DNA of 12,944 nt from an uncultured Hymenobacter sp. (lineage in GTDB: Bacteria > Bacteroidota > Bacteroidia > Cytophagales > Hymenobacteraceae), in the NCBI GenBank assembly GCA_937871705.1, contig CALMOO010000679.1, positions 1 to 12,944 on the forward strand, read 5' to 3'. Made by a program: the position numbers and the translations under genes. The notes under the pieces were generated by a model that saw nothing but the letters and a program-made list of their open reading frames with translations, made no database searches and was not told where the DNA came from. Position 1 is the stretch's first letter, and every line of letters starts with the position of its first letter. Shown here piece by piece: positions 1-5,377 of the stretch.

Positions 1-52
1 GCATTGTTATGTCACAGCGTTTCTCAACCACGGCAAAGGTTGGGCAGAGAGG

Positions 53-70
53 GGGGGCCGCGAGGCCCCC
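53..70. other. GC-rich hairpin near the left edge
   Basis: A perfect 7-bp stem (GGGGGCC at 53-59 with GGCCCCC at 64-70) closes on a GCGA tetraloop. It is followed by A-rich sequence and a second weak stem, AACCC/GGGTT, near 76-87. There is no T-run directly after the first stem, so it is not a textbook terminator on the plus strand. It may end a gene lying left of the window or be structured leader RNA for the next frame. Confidence 0.4.
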
Positions 71-109
71 GAAAAACCCACTGGGTTCTTTGACCTCTTT
101 GTCCAGCCG

Positions 110-406
110 TTGCCGTGGTTTCTTTATTTTCCACATCATCAGTTACTTGCAAAGAACCCGAAGAATACTTCCCTCCCAGCCCCGGCCAACCCCATCAAGC
201 TTCTCAGGAAGCCGCTCGACCAGTTCCTAAACTTCGTGAGTGCCCCCGCCAATTTGAGCCGCACGCTCAACCGGCTAATGTTTGAGAACCTGCGCCTGGG
301 CGGCACCGTGTGGCCCGACGAGGCCGAGAACCTCAACGCCCTCTTCTACTTCCTACTCGCCTGCCAGGTCGCCAGCACCACCACCTTCCTTTCGGCTGCC
401 GAATGA
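110..406 (+). CDS. Hypothetical protein, about 98 aa, start uncertain
   Basis: I do not recognise this protein. The frame opens at a TTG (110) and reads to a TGA whose last bases overlap the ATG of the next frame (ATGA at 403-406), typical of translationally coupled genes and the best argument that it is real. Other in-frame starts are GTG 236 and ATG 278; the part from about residue 24 on (basic, then LDQFLNFVSAPANLSRTLNRL) looks most protein-like. The C-terminus is hydrophobic (LNALFYFLLACQVASTTTFLSAAE) and could be one membrane or amphipathic helix. No signal peptide or known domain is evident. It heads a row of small genes of which later members are broken, so it may be a relic of a prophage-like or other accessory cluster. 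Confidence 0.5.
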   Translation: MPWFLYFPHHQLLAKNPKNTSLPAPANPIKLLRKPLDQFLNFVSAPANLSRTLNRLMFENLRLGGTVWPDEAENLNALFYFLLACQVASTTTFLSAAE

Positions 407-702
407 AGACGCGCCAGCTCACTCCCGCCCTGGCCCACGAGCACGCTTCGCTCATCGCCCAGCTCGCCATGTGCAGCACATTCGCCGCCGCCGATATCGA
501 AACCATCCGTGAGTTGCTCGCCCAGTTTCCGGCCGGCCACGTCGCCAATTGCCTGGAGCAAGCCTGCGCCGACTTCGTGGCGCAAGGCCGTGGCCCCGAG
601 TTTCCCTTCGGCAACGATGCCCACTCCTACATGCTGTTGCTCACCGGCCTGCGCCGCCTCGAGCGCCTCAGCCCGCCGCCCCGGTTCAGTATTCACTTTT
701 AG
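403..702 (+). CDS. Hypothetical protein, 99 aa
   Basis: The ATG at 403 overlaps the stop of the preceding frame by four bases (ATGA), so I start here although the frame is open further upstream. The product is a soluble, mostly helical-looking protein (MKTRQLTPALAHEHASLIAQ at the start, then alternating Ala/Leu-rich helices) with three cysteines, and it ends in a short Pro-rich tail and RFSIHF. No motif identifies a family. A long open frame on the opposite strand across the same DNA (346-777) reads as a low-complexity Gly/Ala/Val/His shadow and is not credible. Immediately downstream lies a third gene of the row that has decayed, so this gene may be under relaxed selection too. Confidence 0.55.
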   Translation: MKTRQLTPALAHEHASLIAQLAMCSTFAAADIETIRELLAQFPAGHVANCLEQACADFVAQGRGPEFPFGNDAHSYMLLLTGLRRLERLSPPPRFSIHF

Positions 703-717
703 CCGCTGCGTAGCCAT

Positions 718-980
718 AAGAAAAAGCAGCCACCCATCGGCTTCGGCTGCCTCGACATGCCCGACGACGCTGGCCACGAGGCCGTGGCCTATAAACCCGC
801 CCCACGCCAGGTGCCCCGTCCCTGGTGGAGCCCATCGCCATCGACGACGTGGAGATGTACGAAATCCTCCAGCGCTACAACTTGCAGCCGCTCGTGCCGC
901 TAGTCAAGTTTGAGTAACAGCTCGTGGAGTTGATAGCCGCCCTCGAAAAACGAGTGCGCGAGCTAGACCCTGACATGTAG
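718..980 (+). pseudogene. Decayed small gene: start lost, 1-nt deletion, nonsense codon
   Basis: Coding sense is visible across two frames. From 718 the frame reads KKKQPPIGFGCLDMPDDAGH and on to a PRQVPRP segment. Near 817-825 it must shift by one base (one C missing from the run before CTGGTGGAG) to continue as VEPIAIDDVEMYEILQRYNL and on to PLVPLVKFE. A TAA at 915-917 interrupts (CAA to TAA is one change), and the same frame continues QLVELIAALEKRVRELDPDM to TAG at 978-980. The bases before the first Lys read CATAAG; restoring one G would give CATGAAG, so the original start was probably ATG there. The intact protein would be about 87 aa with an acidic centre and a coiled-coil-like C-terminus (LVELIAALEKRVREL). 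Family unknown. Confidence 0.6.
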
Positions 981-988
981 AAATGAAA

Positions 989-1020
989 AAGGAACCCCGG
1001 TCCGACTACTGGGGTTCTTT
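989..1020. terminator. Hairpin terminator, probably bidirectional
   Basis: The stem GAACCCC (992-998) with GGGGTTC (1011-1017) is extended at its base by A/T and G-T pairs to 989/1020, around a 12-nt loop. An A-rich stretch precedes it (981-990) and TTT follows, so it could stop transcription in either direction. It closes the decayed gene row on the left and separates it from the AT-rich gene on the right. Confidence 0.6.
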
Positions 1021-1065
1021 ACTATATATAGAGTACAATTTTTAACTAAAAACAAATAAACTAAC

Positions 1066-1431
1066 ATGAATTACCAAGAAGCAACTGACCAGTTGAAGCT
1101 GGTTCGAGCAGAAATAGGTCAGGTCAGCTCGGCGCATGCACTAAGCCATTATGTAGACAAAGCAGCTAAGATTATTAGAGCTACTGAACTTGAGGTTAGG
1201 CACCAGCCAGGACCCGATTCCAAGTTTACTGACAAAGAATTTGACATTAGGCATGATGCTATTCAATCTCTTGGCTACTCACTAGACCGAGAGGGTGGTT
1301 GGGCCAGAAGTGCAGATAGTGGGATACTTAAATCAAAAGCAAAGAGAAACGAAGCACAGAGATTATTAAATGGTGCTATTTATCATCTTCAAACTAACAT
1401 TGATGATTTTCTAAGCACATTAAAATCATAA
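1066..1431 (+). CDS. AT-rich hypothetical protein, 121 aa
   Basis: Not recognised. The ATG at 1066 follows an AT-rich leader (CTAAAAACAAATAAACTAAC) without a Shine-Dalgarno, as is usual in Bacteroidota. The protein is hydrophilic and helical throughout: an N-terminal helix (YQEATDQLKLVRAEIGQVSS), a charged middle with FTDKEFDIRHDAIQSLGYSL, and a C-terminal amphipathic helix ending DDFLSTLKS. It has no signal peptide or membrane segment. Base and codon use differ sharply from the neighbours: many AT-ending codons, where surrounding genes are strongly GC-ending. With hairpin terminators on both sides it looks like a self-contained cassette of recent foreign origin, perhaps a phage or mobile-element cargo gene. 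The reading frame is intact. Confidence 0.75.
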   Translation: MNYQEATDQLKLVRAEIGQVSSAHALSHYVDKAAKIIRATELEVRHQPGPDSKFTDKEFDIRHDAIQSLGYSLDREGGWARSADSGILKSKAKRNEAQRLLNGAIYHLQTNIDDFLSTLKS

Positions 1432-1435
1432 AAAC

Positions 1436-1469
1436 AAAAAAGCCTTGGCCCACCAGCCAGGGCTTTTTT
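1436..1469. terminator. Strong bidirectional hairpin terminator
   Basis: A 14-bp stem (six A, then GCCTTGGC at 1436-1449, pairing with GCCAGGGC and six T at 1456-1469, one T-G wobble) encloses a 6-nt loop. The T-run on one side and A-run on the other make it a good intrinsic terminator on either strand. It lies a few bases after the stop of the AT-rich gene. Confidence 0.85.
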
Positions 1470-1510
1470 GTGTCCTTTTCTACCGTGGCAGGCGCTGGCA
1501 ACTTCGGGGC

Positions 1511-1899
1511 ATGGAAACCCTGCAAATCGGCACCATCACTCTGGCCAGCCAGTGGCATAGCTACTACCGGGGCGGTGGCTCGAACCAGTTTGTGGTGCCC
1601 GACCCTGGCACCGGCAGCCCCGACCCACGCGACTTCGTCCTGCGCACGGTCAACAACCTGCTGGGCTGGTGCTGGTGCGCCGTACGATTGCCCAGCGCAA
1701 CCTCTCCTACACCGTGAGCGCCCCGCGCGACATGGGCGAAGACACCAGCTACAACGGGCAAGCCGACCTCAGCTACGGCTTCCCCACCCAGAATCAGCCC
1801 TGGCCCATCGTGGAGTTCGACATCGAGGCCAACGTCTACGACCCGCTCTACGACCTGGACTTATCGGATACCTCTTCGCTGGGCGGCGTGACGGCCTGA
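1511..1899 (+). pseudogene. N-terminal part of a SprB-repeat-like protein gene, frameshifted
   Basis: From ATG 1511 the frame reads METLQIGTITLASQWHSYYR and on to FVLRTVNNLLGW. It then runs into an implausible Cys/Trp-rich tail and stops at 1717. The coding sense continues one frame over from 1669 as VLVRRTIAQRNLSYTVSAPR up to TGA at 1897-1899. Restoring one G in the repeated GCTGGTGCTGGTG tract (1666-1677) joins them as NNLLGWVLVRRTIAQR, so a 1-nt slippage deletion is the simplest reading. The region after 1899 continues in the same frame as the next entry, so the TGA may be a nonsense mutation within one original gene. The content (Gly/Ser/Asp/Tyr-rich, beta-like) suggests a secreted, surface or phage-structural protein; no signal peptide is seen. 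A programmed frameshift is possible but no canonical slippery heptamer is present. Confidence 0.6.
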
Positions 1900-1920
1900 C
1901 AGGGCTGGAAGAAACCCCTG

Positions 1921-2379
1921 GTGTTGAAGACCATCTCGCCCGTGACCGTCACGCCGGCTACCATCTACGGCTCGGCCACGGGCCGCATCGAGTTAACGGC
2001 GAGCAACAATCAGACCGCCAACTTCACCTACCAGTGGGACGACCAGGCAGGGCTGGGCGTGCCCGTGCGCCCGCTCGTCATTGGCCCGCGCACCTACGGC
2101 TACTTGGTTACCTTCGATAAGGGAGCCTCGACCTACGTGACGCCCTACGTGGGCGCCGACCCACGCCTGGAGGTGGTGGCCCTGACCACCGACACGACCA
2201 TCACGCTGCTCATCACCGGCGGCCTGCCACCCTACGAGGTGCTCTGGGACGCCGGCTCGACCAGCGTGGTGCGGGTGGGCCCGGCGCCGGCCATCTACCA
2301 CGCGCTCATCACCGACAGCCGGGGCGCGCAGGTCGATGTCACGGTTGACCTCAAGCGGGCGCCCTACCACTGGCTTTGA
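1921..2379 (+). CDS. SprB-repeat-like beta-sandwich protein fragment, 152 aa
   Basis: This stretch opens with GTG 1921 and holds two SprB-like repeat units. The first is about residues 6-62 (VTPATIYGSATGRIELTAS, then FTYQWDD). The second is about 90-145 (ITGGLPPYEVLWDAGSTSVV, then IYHALITDSRGAQVDVTV), matching the family pattern of a GG-PPY-W-G core followed by a Y-x-hydrophobic-ITD ending. Such repeats occur in Bacteroidota cell-surface adhesins and gliding proteins. The same frame is open leftward to the TGA at 1897, and the 21 nt between can be read as coding (QGWKKPL), so this is probably the C-terminal part of the gene beginning at 1511. The last Leu codon and the TGA stop (2374-2379) belong to the inserted repeat element; the original C-terminus lies at 2635-2703. 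Translation of this fragment on its own is uncertain. Confidence 0.55.
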   Translation: MLKTISPVTVTPATIYGSATGRIELTASNNQTANFTYQWDDQAGLGVPVRPLVIGPRTYGYLVTFDKGASTYVTPYVGADPRLEVVALTTDTTITLLITGGLPPYEVLWDAGSTSVVRVGPAPAIYHALITDSRGAQVDVTVDLKRAPYHWL

Positions 2380-2630
2380 TTAAAAGTTTGGTACGGATGT
2401 TACATGGTCAGCCCACTCGCTTGAATTAAGGTACCGGAAAGCCGTCAGAAGTACCTGCCAAATACTTTGATTGCCGCAATGGGTTTCGGATACCGCATTT
2501 CGTCGTGCTAGCTGCCACCAAGAGGCAGTGGGTAGCCGGTACCGGAAAAAGCCCGTTTTCGTGCCTCGTGCCTGTTTAGCAGTTCGGCAGCTGGACTGAT
2601 GTAACATCCGTACCAAACTTTTAACCAAAG
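2374..2630. mobile_element. 257-bp MITE-like element with 32-bp inverted ends and CTGG duplication
   Basis: The left end (2374-2405) and right end (2599-2630) are inverted copies of 32 bp with a single mismatch; the innermost 25 bp are identical. The direct repeat CTGG lies exactly outside both ends (2370-2373 and 2631-2634), as expected for a 4-bp target-site duplication. The roughly 190-bp interior has no credible gene. It carries two copies of GGTACCGGAAA (2430-2440 and 2538-2548). Removing the element plus one CTGG restores an open frame from the upstream gene for 23 more codons, which supports a genuine insertion. It would need a transposase in trans; the family is not assignable from sequence alone. 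Confidence 0.85.
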
Positions 2631-2634
2631 CTGG

Positions 2635-2703
2635 GAATGGAGAAGCAAGCGGCCTAAATACGCAACTAGCCTCGTAGTACGTCCGCCAACGGAAGCTTGC
2701 TGA
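2635..2703 (+). pseudogene. Detached C-terminal tail of the SprB-like gene
   Basis: When the inserted element is removed, the codons CAC TGG before it continue with GAA TGG AGA at 2635 and read EWRSKRPKYATSLVVRPPTE, then Ala-Cys, to TGA at 2701-2703. This basic tail is separated from its gene and cannot be translated in context. It ends only nine bases before the stop of the convergent recombinase gene. Confidence 0.6.
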
Positions 2704-2712
2704 GCAAACGGC

Positions 2713-3384
2713 TTACTTAGCTGAGGAAGCAGGTTTAGGTAAGAGGCGCTGCACCCCCATGGGGTGGAACGCCTTCCCATGCCGGGTGCGGTAGCCCGAT
2801 TGATTGAGCCGGTCGGCAATAGCGCGCAGCGTGGCCCCCGTCGCCCGCAATAGGATGGCCAGTTGCGCCGCCTGCCGATTCTGGAGATTTGTCTGCGCAT
2901 TCTGGGTCATGGCCATCCAAGACTTTTCCTTCGCCGCTTGAGTTAGATTAGCTGGCGTACCTAGTTGAGCACCCCGCGCTTTCTTGGCCGCCAAGGCATC
3001 GCGGGTGCGAGTGGAAATCGCCGACGCTTCTTTCTGGGCCACGGCCGCCATGATGTGCAACGTAAACTCATCTGCTGCCGGCAGGTCGACGGCTTGGAAG
3101 CGCACGCGACTTTCCATGAGGGTCGCGAGAAAGGCAACATTCCGAGCGAGGCGGTCCAGCTTCGCTACCAGCAGTACCGCGTTCTCCTGTCGGGCCTGCG
3201 CAATTGCCGCCTGCAACTGGGGCCGCTCGTTTTTCTTACCACTCTCGATTTCGAGAAAGGTGGCCACGAGCTGCGCGTCACCGCGCAAGAAACTCTGCAC
3301 GGCGGCTTGCTGGGCTTCAAGGCCGAGCCCGGACTGGCCCTGGCGGACGGTACTCACCCGGAAATAGGCGACAAACTTGCTCAC
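2713..3384 (-). CDS. Serine recombinase (resolvase/invertase family), 223 aa
   Basis: A small serine recombinase that would cut and rejoin DNA through a phosphoserine intermediate. The N-terminal catalytic domain (about 1-140) starts MSKFVAYFRVST with the nucleophile Ser11 and Arg9. It continues with SGLGLEAQQAA and the conserved KLDRLARN (75-82), and reaches the E-helix region AQKEASAISTRTRDAL. The C-terminal part carries a GAQLGTPANL linker and a helix-turn-helix-like segment (ATLRAIADRLNQSGYRTRHG). The start is GTG 3384, which gives the canonical N-terminus. Length fits the small resolvase/invertase group rather than large phage integrases. It is divergently paired with a clear paralogue 106 bp away and ends next to a decayed gene. 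Its target site is unknown; it may resolve, invert or act as a solitary transposon resolvase. Confidence 0.9.
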   Translation of the reverse strand: MSKFVAYFRVSTVRQGQSGLGLEAQQAAVQSFLRGDAQLVATFLEIESGKKNERPQLQAAIAQARQENAVLLVAKLDRLARNVAFLATLMESRVRFQAVDLPAADEFTLHIMAAVAQKEASAISTRTRDALAAKKARGAQLGTPANLTQAAKEKSWMAMTQNAQTNLQNRQAAQLAILLRATGATLRAIADRLNQSGYRTRHGKAFHPMGVQRLLPKPASSAK

Positions 3385-3423
3385 AAAAGCAAAACTACCC
3401 TTAAATACTAGCTTGTCACAAAA

Positions 3424-3441
3424 GTTAAACGTACGTTTAAC
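3424..3441. promoter_or_regulatory. 18-bp perfect palindrome between divergent recombinases
   Basis: GTTAAACGTACGTTTAAC is a perfect palindrome centred at 3432/3433, in an AT-richer 106-bp gap. The 9-bp direct repeat TCACAAAAG also occurs at 3381-3389 (across the GTG start of the minus-strand gene) and again near 3416-3424, abutting the palindrome. Arrangements like this serve as operators or crossover/res sites of serine recombinases. Which role applies here is inference. Confidence 0.5.
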
Positions 3442-3490
3442 AACTGACTATAGCCCCTATCTTCGCCTAAAATCTGTCAGCCGTTCTGTC

Positions 3491-4174
3491 ATGCCCGCCT
3501 ATTTCGCCTACTACCGCGTCTCAACGAAGCAGCAAGGCGCTTCCGGCCTCGGCCTCGAAGCGCAGCAGGCGGCCGTGGTCAGCTTCCTGAAAGGGAACCA
3601 GCCGCAGGGCGAGTATGTCGAAGTGGAGAGCGGCAAGAAAAACCAGCGGCCGCAACTACTCGCTGCTATGACCGCAGCTCGTGCGGCGGGTGGGGTGCTC
3701 CTGATTGCGAAGCTCGACCGACTTAGTCGCAATGCGAGTTTTATCTTCACCCTGCGTGACTCGGGCGTGGATTTCGTGTGCTGCGACATGCCCGATGCGA
3801 ACACCCTTACCGTGGGCCTCTTCGCCGTGCTCGCCCAGCACGAGCGAGAGACGATTTCCAAACGCACTAAAGATGCGCTCGCGGCCAAGAAGGCGCGGGG
3901 TGCCCAGTTAGGTACGCCGGCCAACCTCACGGCGGCGGCTCGGGAGCAGAGCCTGCTCGTGCGGCGAGCACACCTGCAGCAGCATCCGGGCCTGCGGCAG
4001 ACAGCGGCCTTTATTGCGTCTCGCCGGGCGCAGGGGGTAAGCTTTCGCCAATTGGCGGGGGAGTTGAACGCGCTCGGCTTTACGGCCCCGCGTGGGGGGA
4101 CCTTCAATCAAAAGCAAGTCCAGCGCCTACACGAACGGCACCTGGTAGTTGGTACGAACACGGCCTCCCAGTGA
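3491..4174 (+). CDS. Serine recombinase (resolvase/invertase family), 227 aa
   Basis: Paralogue of the minus-strand recombinase. The ATG at 3491 gives MPAYFAYYRVSTKQQGASGL, with catalytic Ser11 and Arg9 at the same positions. The shared blocks include GLGLEAQQAAV, VESGKKNQRPQL, KLDRLSRN, AQHERETISKRTKDALAAKK and RGAQLGTPANLT. The C-terminal DNA-binding part differs more and includes a helix-turn-helix-like FRQLAGELNALGFTAPRG. The frame is open upstream to 3377, but the residues there do not resemble the family, so ATG 3491 is preferred. Strong similarity in the catalytic half with divergence in the DNA-binding half suggests duplication followed by specialisation, or two related elements meeting. 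No transposase or cargo that would define a Tn3-type transposon is present. Confidence 0.9.
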   Translation: MPAYFAYYRVSTKQQGASGLGLEAQQAAVVSFLKGNQPQGEYVEVESGKKNQRPQLLAAMTAARAAGGVLLIAKLDRLSRNASFIFTLRDSGVDFVCCDMPDANTLTVGLFAVLAQHERETISKRTKDALAAKKARGAQLGTPANLTAAAREQSLLVRRAHLQQHPGLRQTAAFIASRRAQGVSFRQLAGELNALGFTAPRGGTFNQKQVQRLHERHLVVGTNTASQ

Positions 4175-4380
4175 TCGCTATATAATACTGAGTAGGTCGG
4201 CAATGAGTAGCAATAGGTAGCGACGCGTAAACCTTATCACTGCCTATTTGAACTGAGCAAAATCAGTCGCCTCACTCACCGACAAGGAAGTTTTTGCGCT
4301 ACTGCCAATTGGCTCACTTGGATGGGAAGCGTACACTATCGGTACGGATTTCAAGTTTGGAAATTAACTCCGGTTATGCC
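4175..4380. other. Intergenic stretch without recognisable gene
   Basis: About 200 bp between the second recombinase and the second inverted-repeat element. It is AT-richer than the genes, has stops in all frames and no long repeat. It contains a nonanucleotide (GGTACGGAT near 4341) also present in the ends of the first element, too short to be meaningful alone. A recombination site for the adjacent recombinase could lie here but I cannot define one. Confidence 0.3.
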
Positions 4381-4665
4381 AATTCTGGGTGTTGTTAAAC
4401 AAATAGGGGAAAACCTCCGACTCGGGTGCACAGCTGCCTGATTTTTATGATTAGTCCTCTGTTTGACAATATGTTACCCGGCATGTGGCCGAAACGATAG
4501 CATAAACGTTCGTTTTCACTATCATCTTTCGATGGTTTTAAGGGACGTGTAAAACTATCATCCCACGCTACTCTTACGGCACATTCGTGCCTTATCACCA
4601 AAATTCAAGCTTCCTGACTCCTGAGTCGGAGGTTTTCCCCTATTTGTTTAACAACACCCAGAATT
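4381..4665. mobile_element. 285-bp MITE-like element with 43-bp perfect inverted repeats
   Basis: Positions 4381-4423 and 4623-4665 are perfect inverted copies (43 bp; a 44th pair, C4380/G4666, is possible). The roughly 200-bp interior has only a 68-aa minus-strand frame (4395-4601) that starts inside an arm and resembles no protein family, so I treat it as non-coding. The ends are unrelated to those of the first element. No convincing target duplication is seen (at most GCC on both sides). The right end abuts a truncated cupin reading frame whose missing part is not on the left side, so insertion was accompanied or followed by deletion or recombination. It could also be two outward-facing ends of a larger lost insertion sequence. 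Confidence 0.75.
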
Positions 4666-4666
4666 G

Positions 4667-4744
4667 AGCCAACTGCCCGCCGGGCCGCCCGACCTGGGCC
4701 AGGTGGCAGCCATTTGCGCGCACTACGGCATTTCTTTTCTCTAA
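4667..4744 (+). pseudogene. C-terminal scrap of a cupin-domain protein gene
   Basis: Right after the inverted repeat the DNA reads SQLPAGPPDLGQVAAICAHY, then GISFL and TAA (4742-4744). The pattern PxGPPDLGxVxxIxxxYGIxF is one I associate with the C-terminal tail of small quercetinase-like cupin proteins in Bacteroidota. The beta-barrel portion is absent: upstream is the mobile-element arm with a stop in this frame. Identification rests on about 25 residues. Confidence 0.45.
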
Positions 4745-4746
4745 AC

Positions 4747-4851
4747 CTGAAACCAGCACTTCCCCTTTTAGCGCTCGTTTTGGGCTTACTGGGGAGTGGG
4801 CGGGCGATGGCTCAGGACCTGACCAACGCCGGTGGCACCCTCACCGTGTAG
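4747..4851 (+). pseudogene. Signal-peptide fragment of a secreted protein gene
   Basis: The frame from CTG 4747 reads LKPALPLLALVLGLLGSGRA, then MAQDLTNAGGTLTV and TAG (4849-4851). This is a typical signal peptide: Lys, a long Leu/Ala/Val core, Gly-Ser-Gly and an Ala-x-Ala-like site (RAMAQ), followed by the DLTNAGGTLTV start of repeat-rich exported Bacteroidota proteins. There is no ATG; CTG sits where ATG would be expected, two bases after the cupin stop. The mature domain is missing: after Val the sequence jumps into another gene fragment. Confidence 0.5.
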
Positions 4852-5239
4852 CCGGGCACTACGCACCATCTTCGCCGAGGATGCCACGTGGGAATGCCCG
4901 GACCTGAACACGCACATCACCGGCCGCGAGCAGCTTATCACCAGCCTGCCAGCGGCCACCCGCGAGATTGCGTTTTCCAGGCACAGGTTTACCAACCCGC
5001 TACTCGTGGTGGACGGCGACCGGGCTATGGGCAACTGGCTTTTCTGGGTAGCTAGCCGGCCTCATGGGGTGCCTGATAACGAGAGGTTTAGGAGCGCGAC
5101 GTTACTTACGGGCGGTGCCGGGCTGGCTTATGCTGACGTTCCGCCTACACGTGGGGATGCCGTTCAACAGCCCGGCCTCACCCCGGTGAGCGTTGTGGGG
5201 ACACTTGCCGTGCTGGTTGGCCTGGGGCAACCTGTTTAA
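4852..5239 (+). pseudogene. SnoaL/NTF2-like domain gene fragment
   Basis: In the frame of an ORF spanning 4832-5239, residues from about 4852 read RALRTIFAEDATWECPDLNT, then HITGREQLITSL, SRHRFTNPLLVVDGDRAMGN and WLFWVASR. This matches the SnoaL/NTF2-like pattern: F-x-xDA-W, a G-R-E-L segment, then H-x-NP-hydrophobic-VDGD-A-G-W. Typical members are about 130 residues and start upstream of this block, so the N-terminal helix is missing and replaced by the signal-peptide scrap. After about 5092 (NERF) the reading becomes Pro/Gly-rich and no longer fits the fold, so the C-terminus is probably foreign too. An expressed chimaera cannot be excluded, but the preceding ATG at 4832 lies in the wrong gene's sequence. 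Confidence 0.5.
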
Positions 5240-5274
5240 AGCTAACACGGGTACCAGAGCTGGTTGCGCGTTGA

Positions 5275-5309
5275 TTTGTGTTATACATCCGGGGTTTTGT
5301 GTAGTTTCG
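5275..5309 (+). promoter_or_regulatory. Possible Bacteroidota-type promoter for the aldo/keto reductase
   Basis: TTTG at 5275-5278 and TAGTTTCG at 5302-5309 resemble the Bacteroidota -33 (TTTG) and -7 (TAnnTTTG) boxes, with one mismatch in the latter and a 23-nt spacer. This would leave a leader of about 65 nt before the GTG at 5378. The match is weak and unproven. Confidence 0.3.
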
Positions 5310-5377
5310 GTCGGCAGCGGGGGCTGGACCTTTGTGGGGTAAAACCTTTACCTCAGCTACTTTATCCTCCCCACATC

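Noticed and set aside
346..777. 143-aa open frame on the minus strand across the small-gene cluster
   Set aside because: Composition is Gly/Ala/Val/His/Arg shadow typical of the antisense of GC-rich genes, no motif, and it conflicts with the coupled plus-strand pair.
3424..3441. The palindrome as a transcription terminator
   Set aside because: AT-rich, no loop, no T-run, and it lies between divergent gene starts where a terminator is not expected.
4339..4349. GGTACGGAT shared between the first element's ends and the 4175-4380 gap, as a sign of a third copy
   Set aside because: Only nine bases match and the flanking bases diverge, so it is within chance.
4395..4601. 68-aa minus-strand frame inside the second inverted-repeat element as a transposase
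   Set aside because: Far too short, no DDE or HUH motif, and it begins inside a terminal arm; better regarded as chance.
2374..4665. The two inverted-repeat elements as the ends of one composite transposon carrying the recombinases
   Set aside because: Their ends are unrelated in sequence, each is a complete inverted-repeat unit by itself, and the first has its own target duplication.
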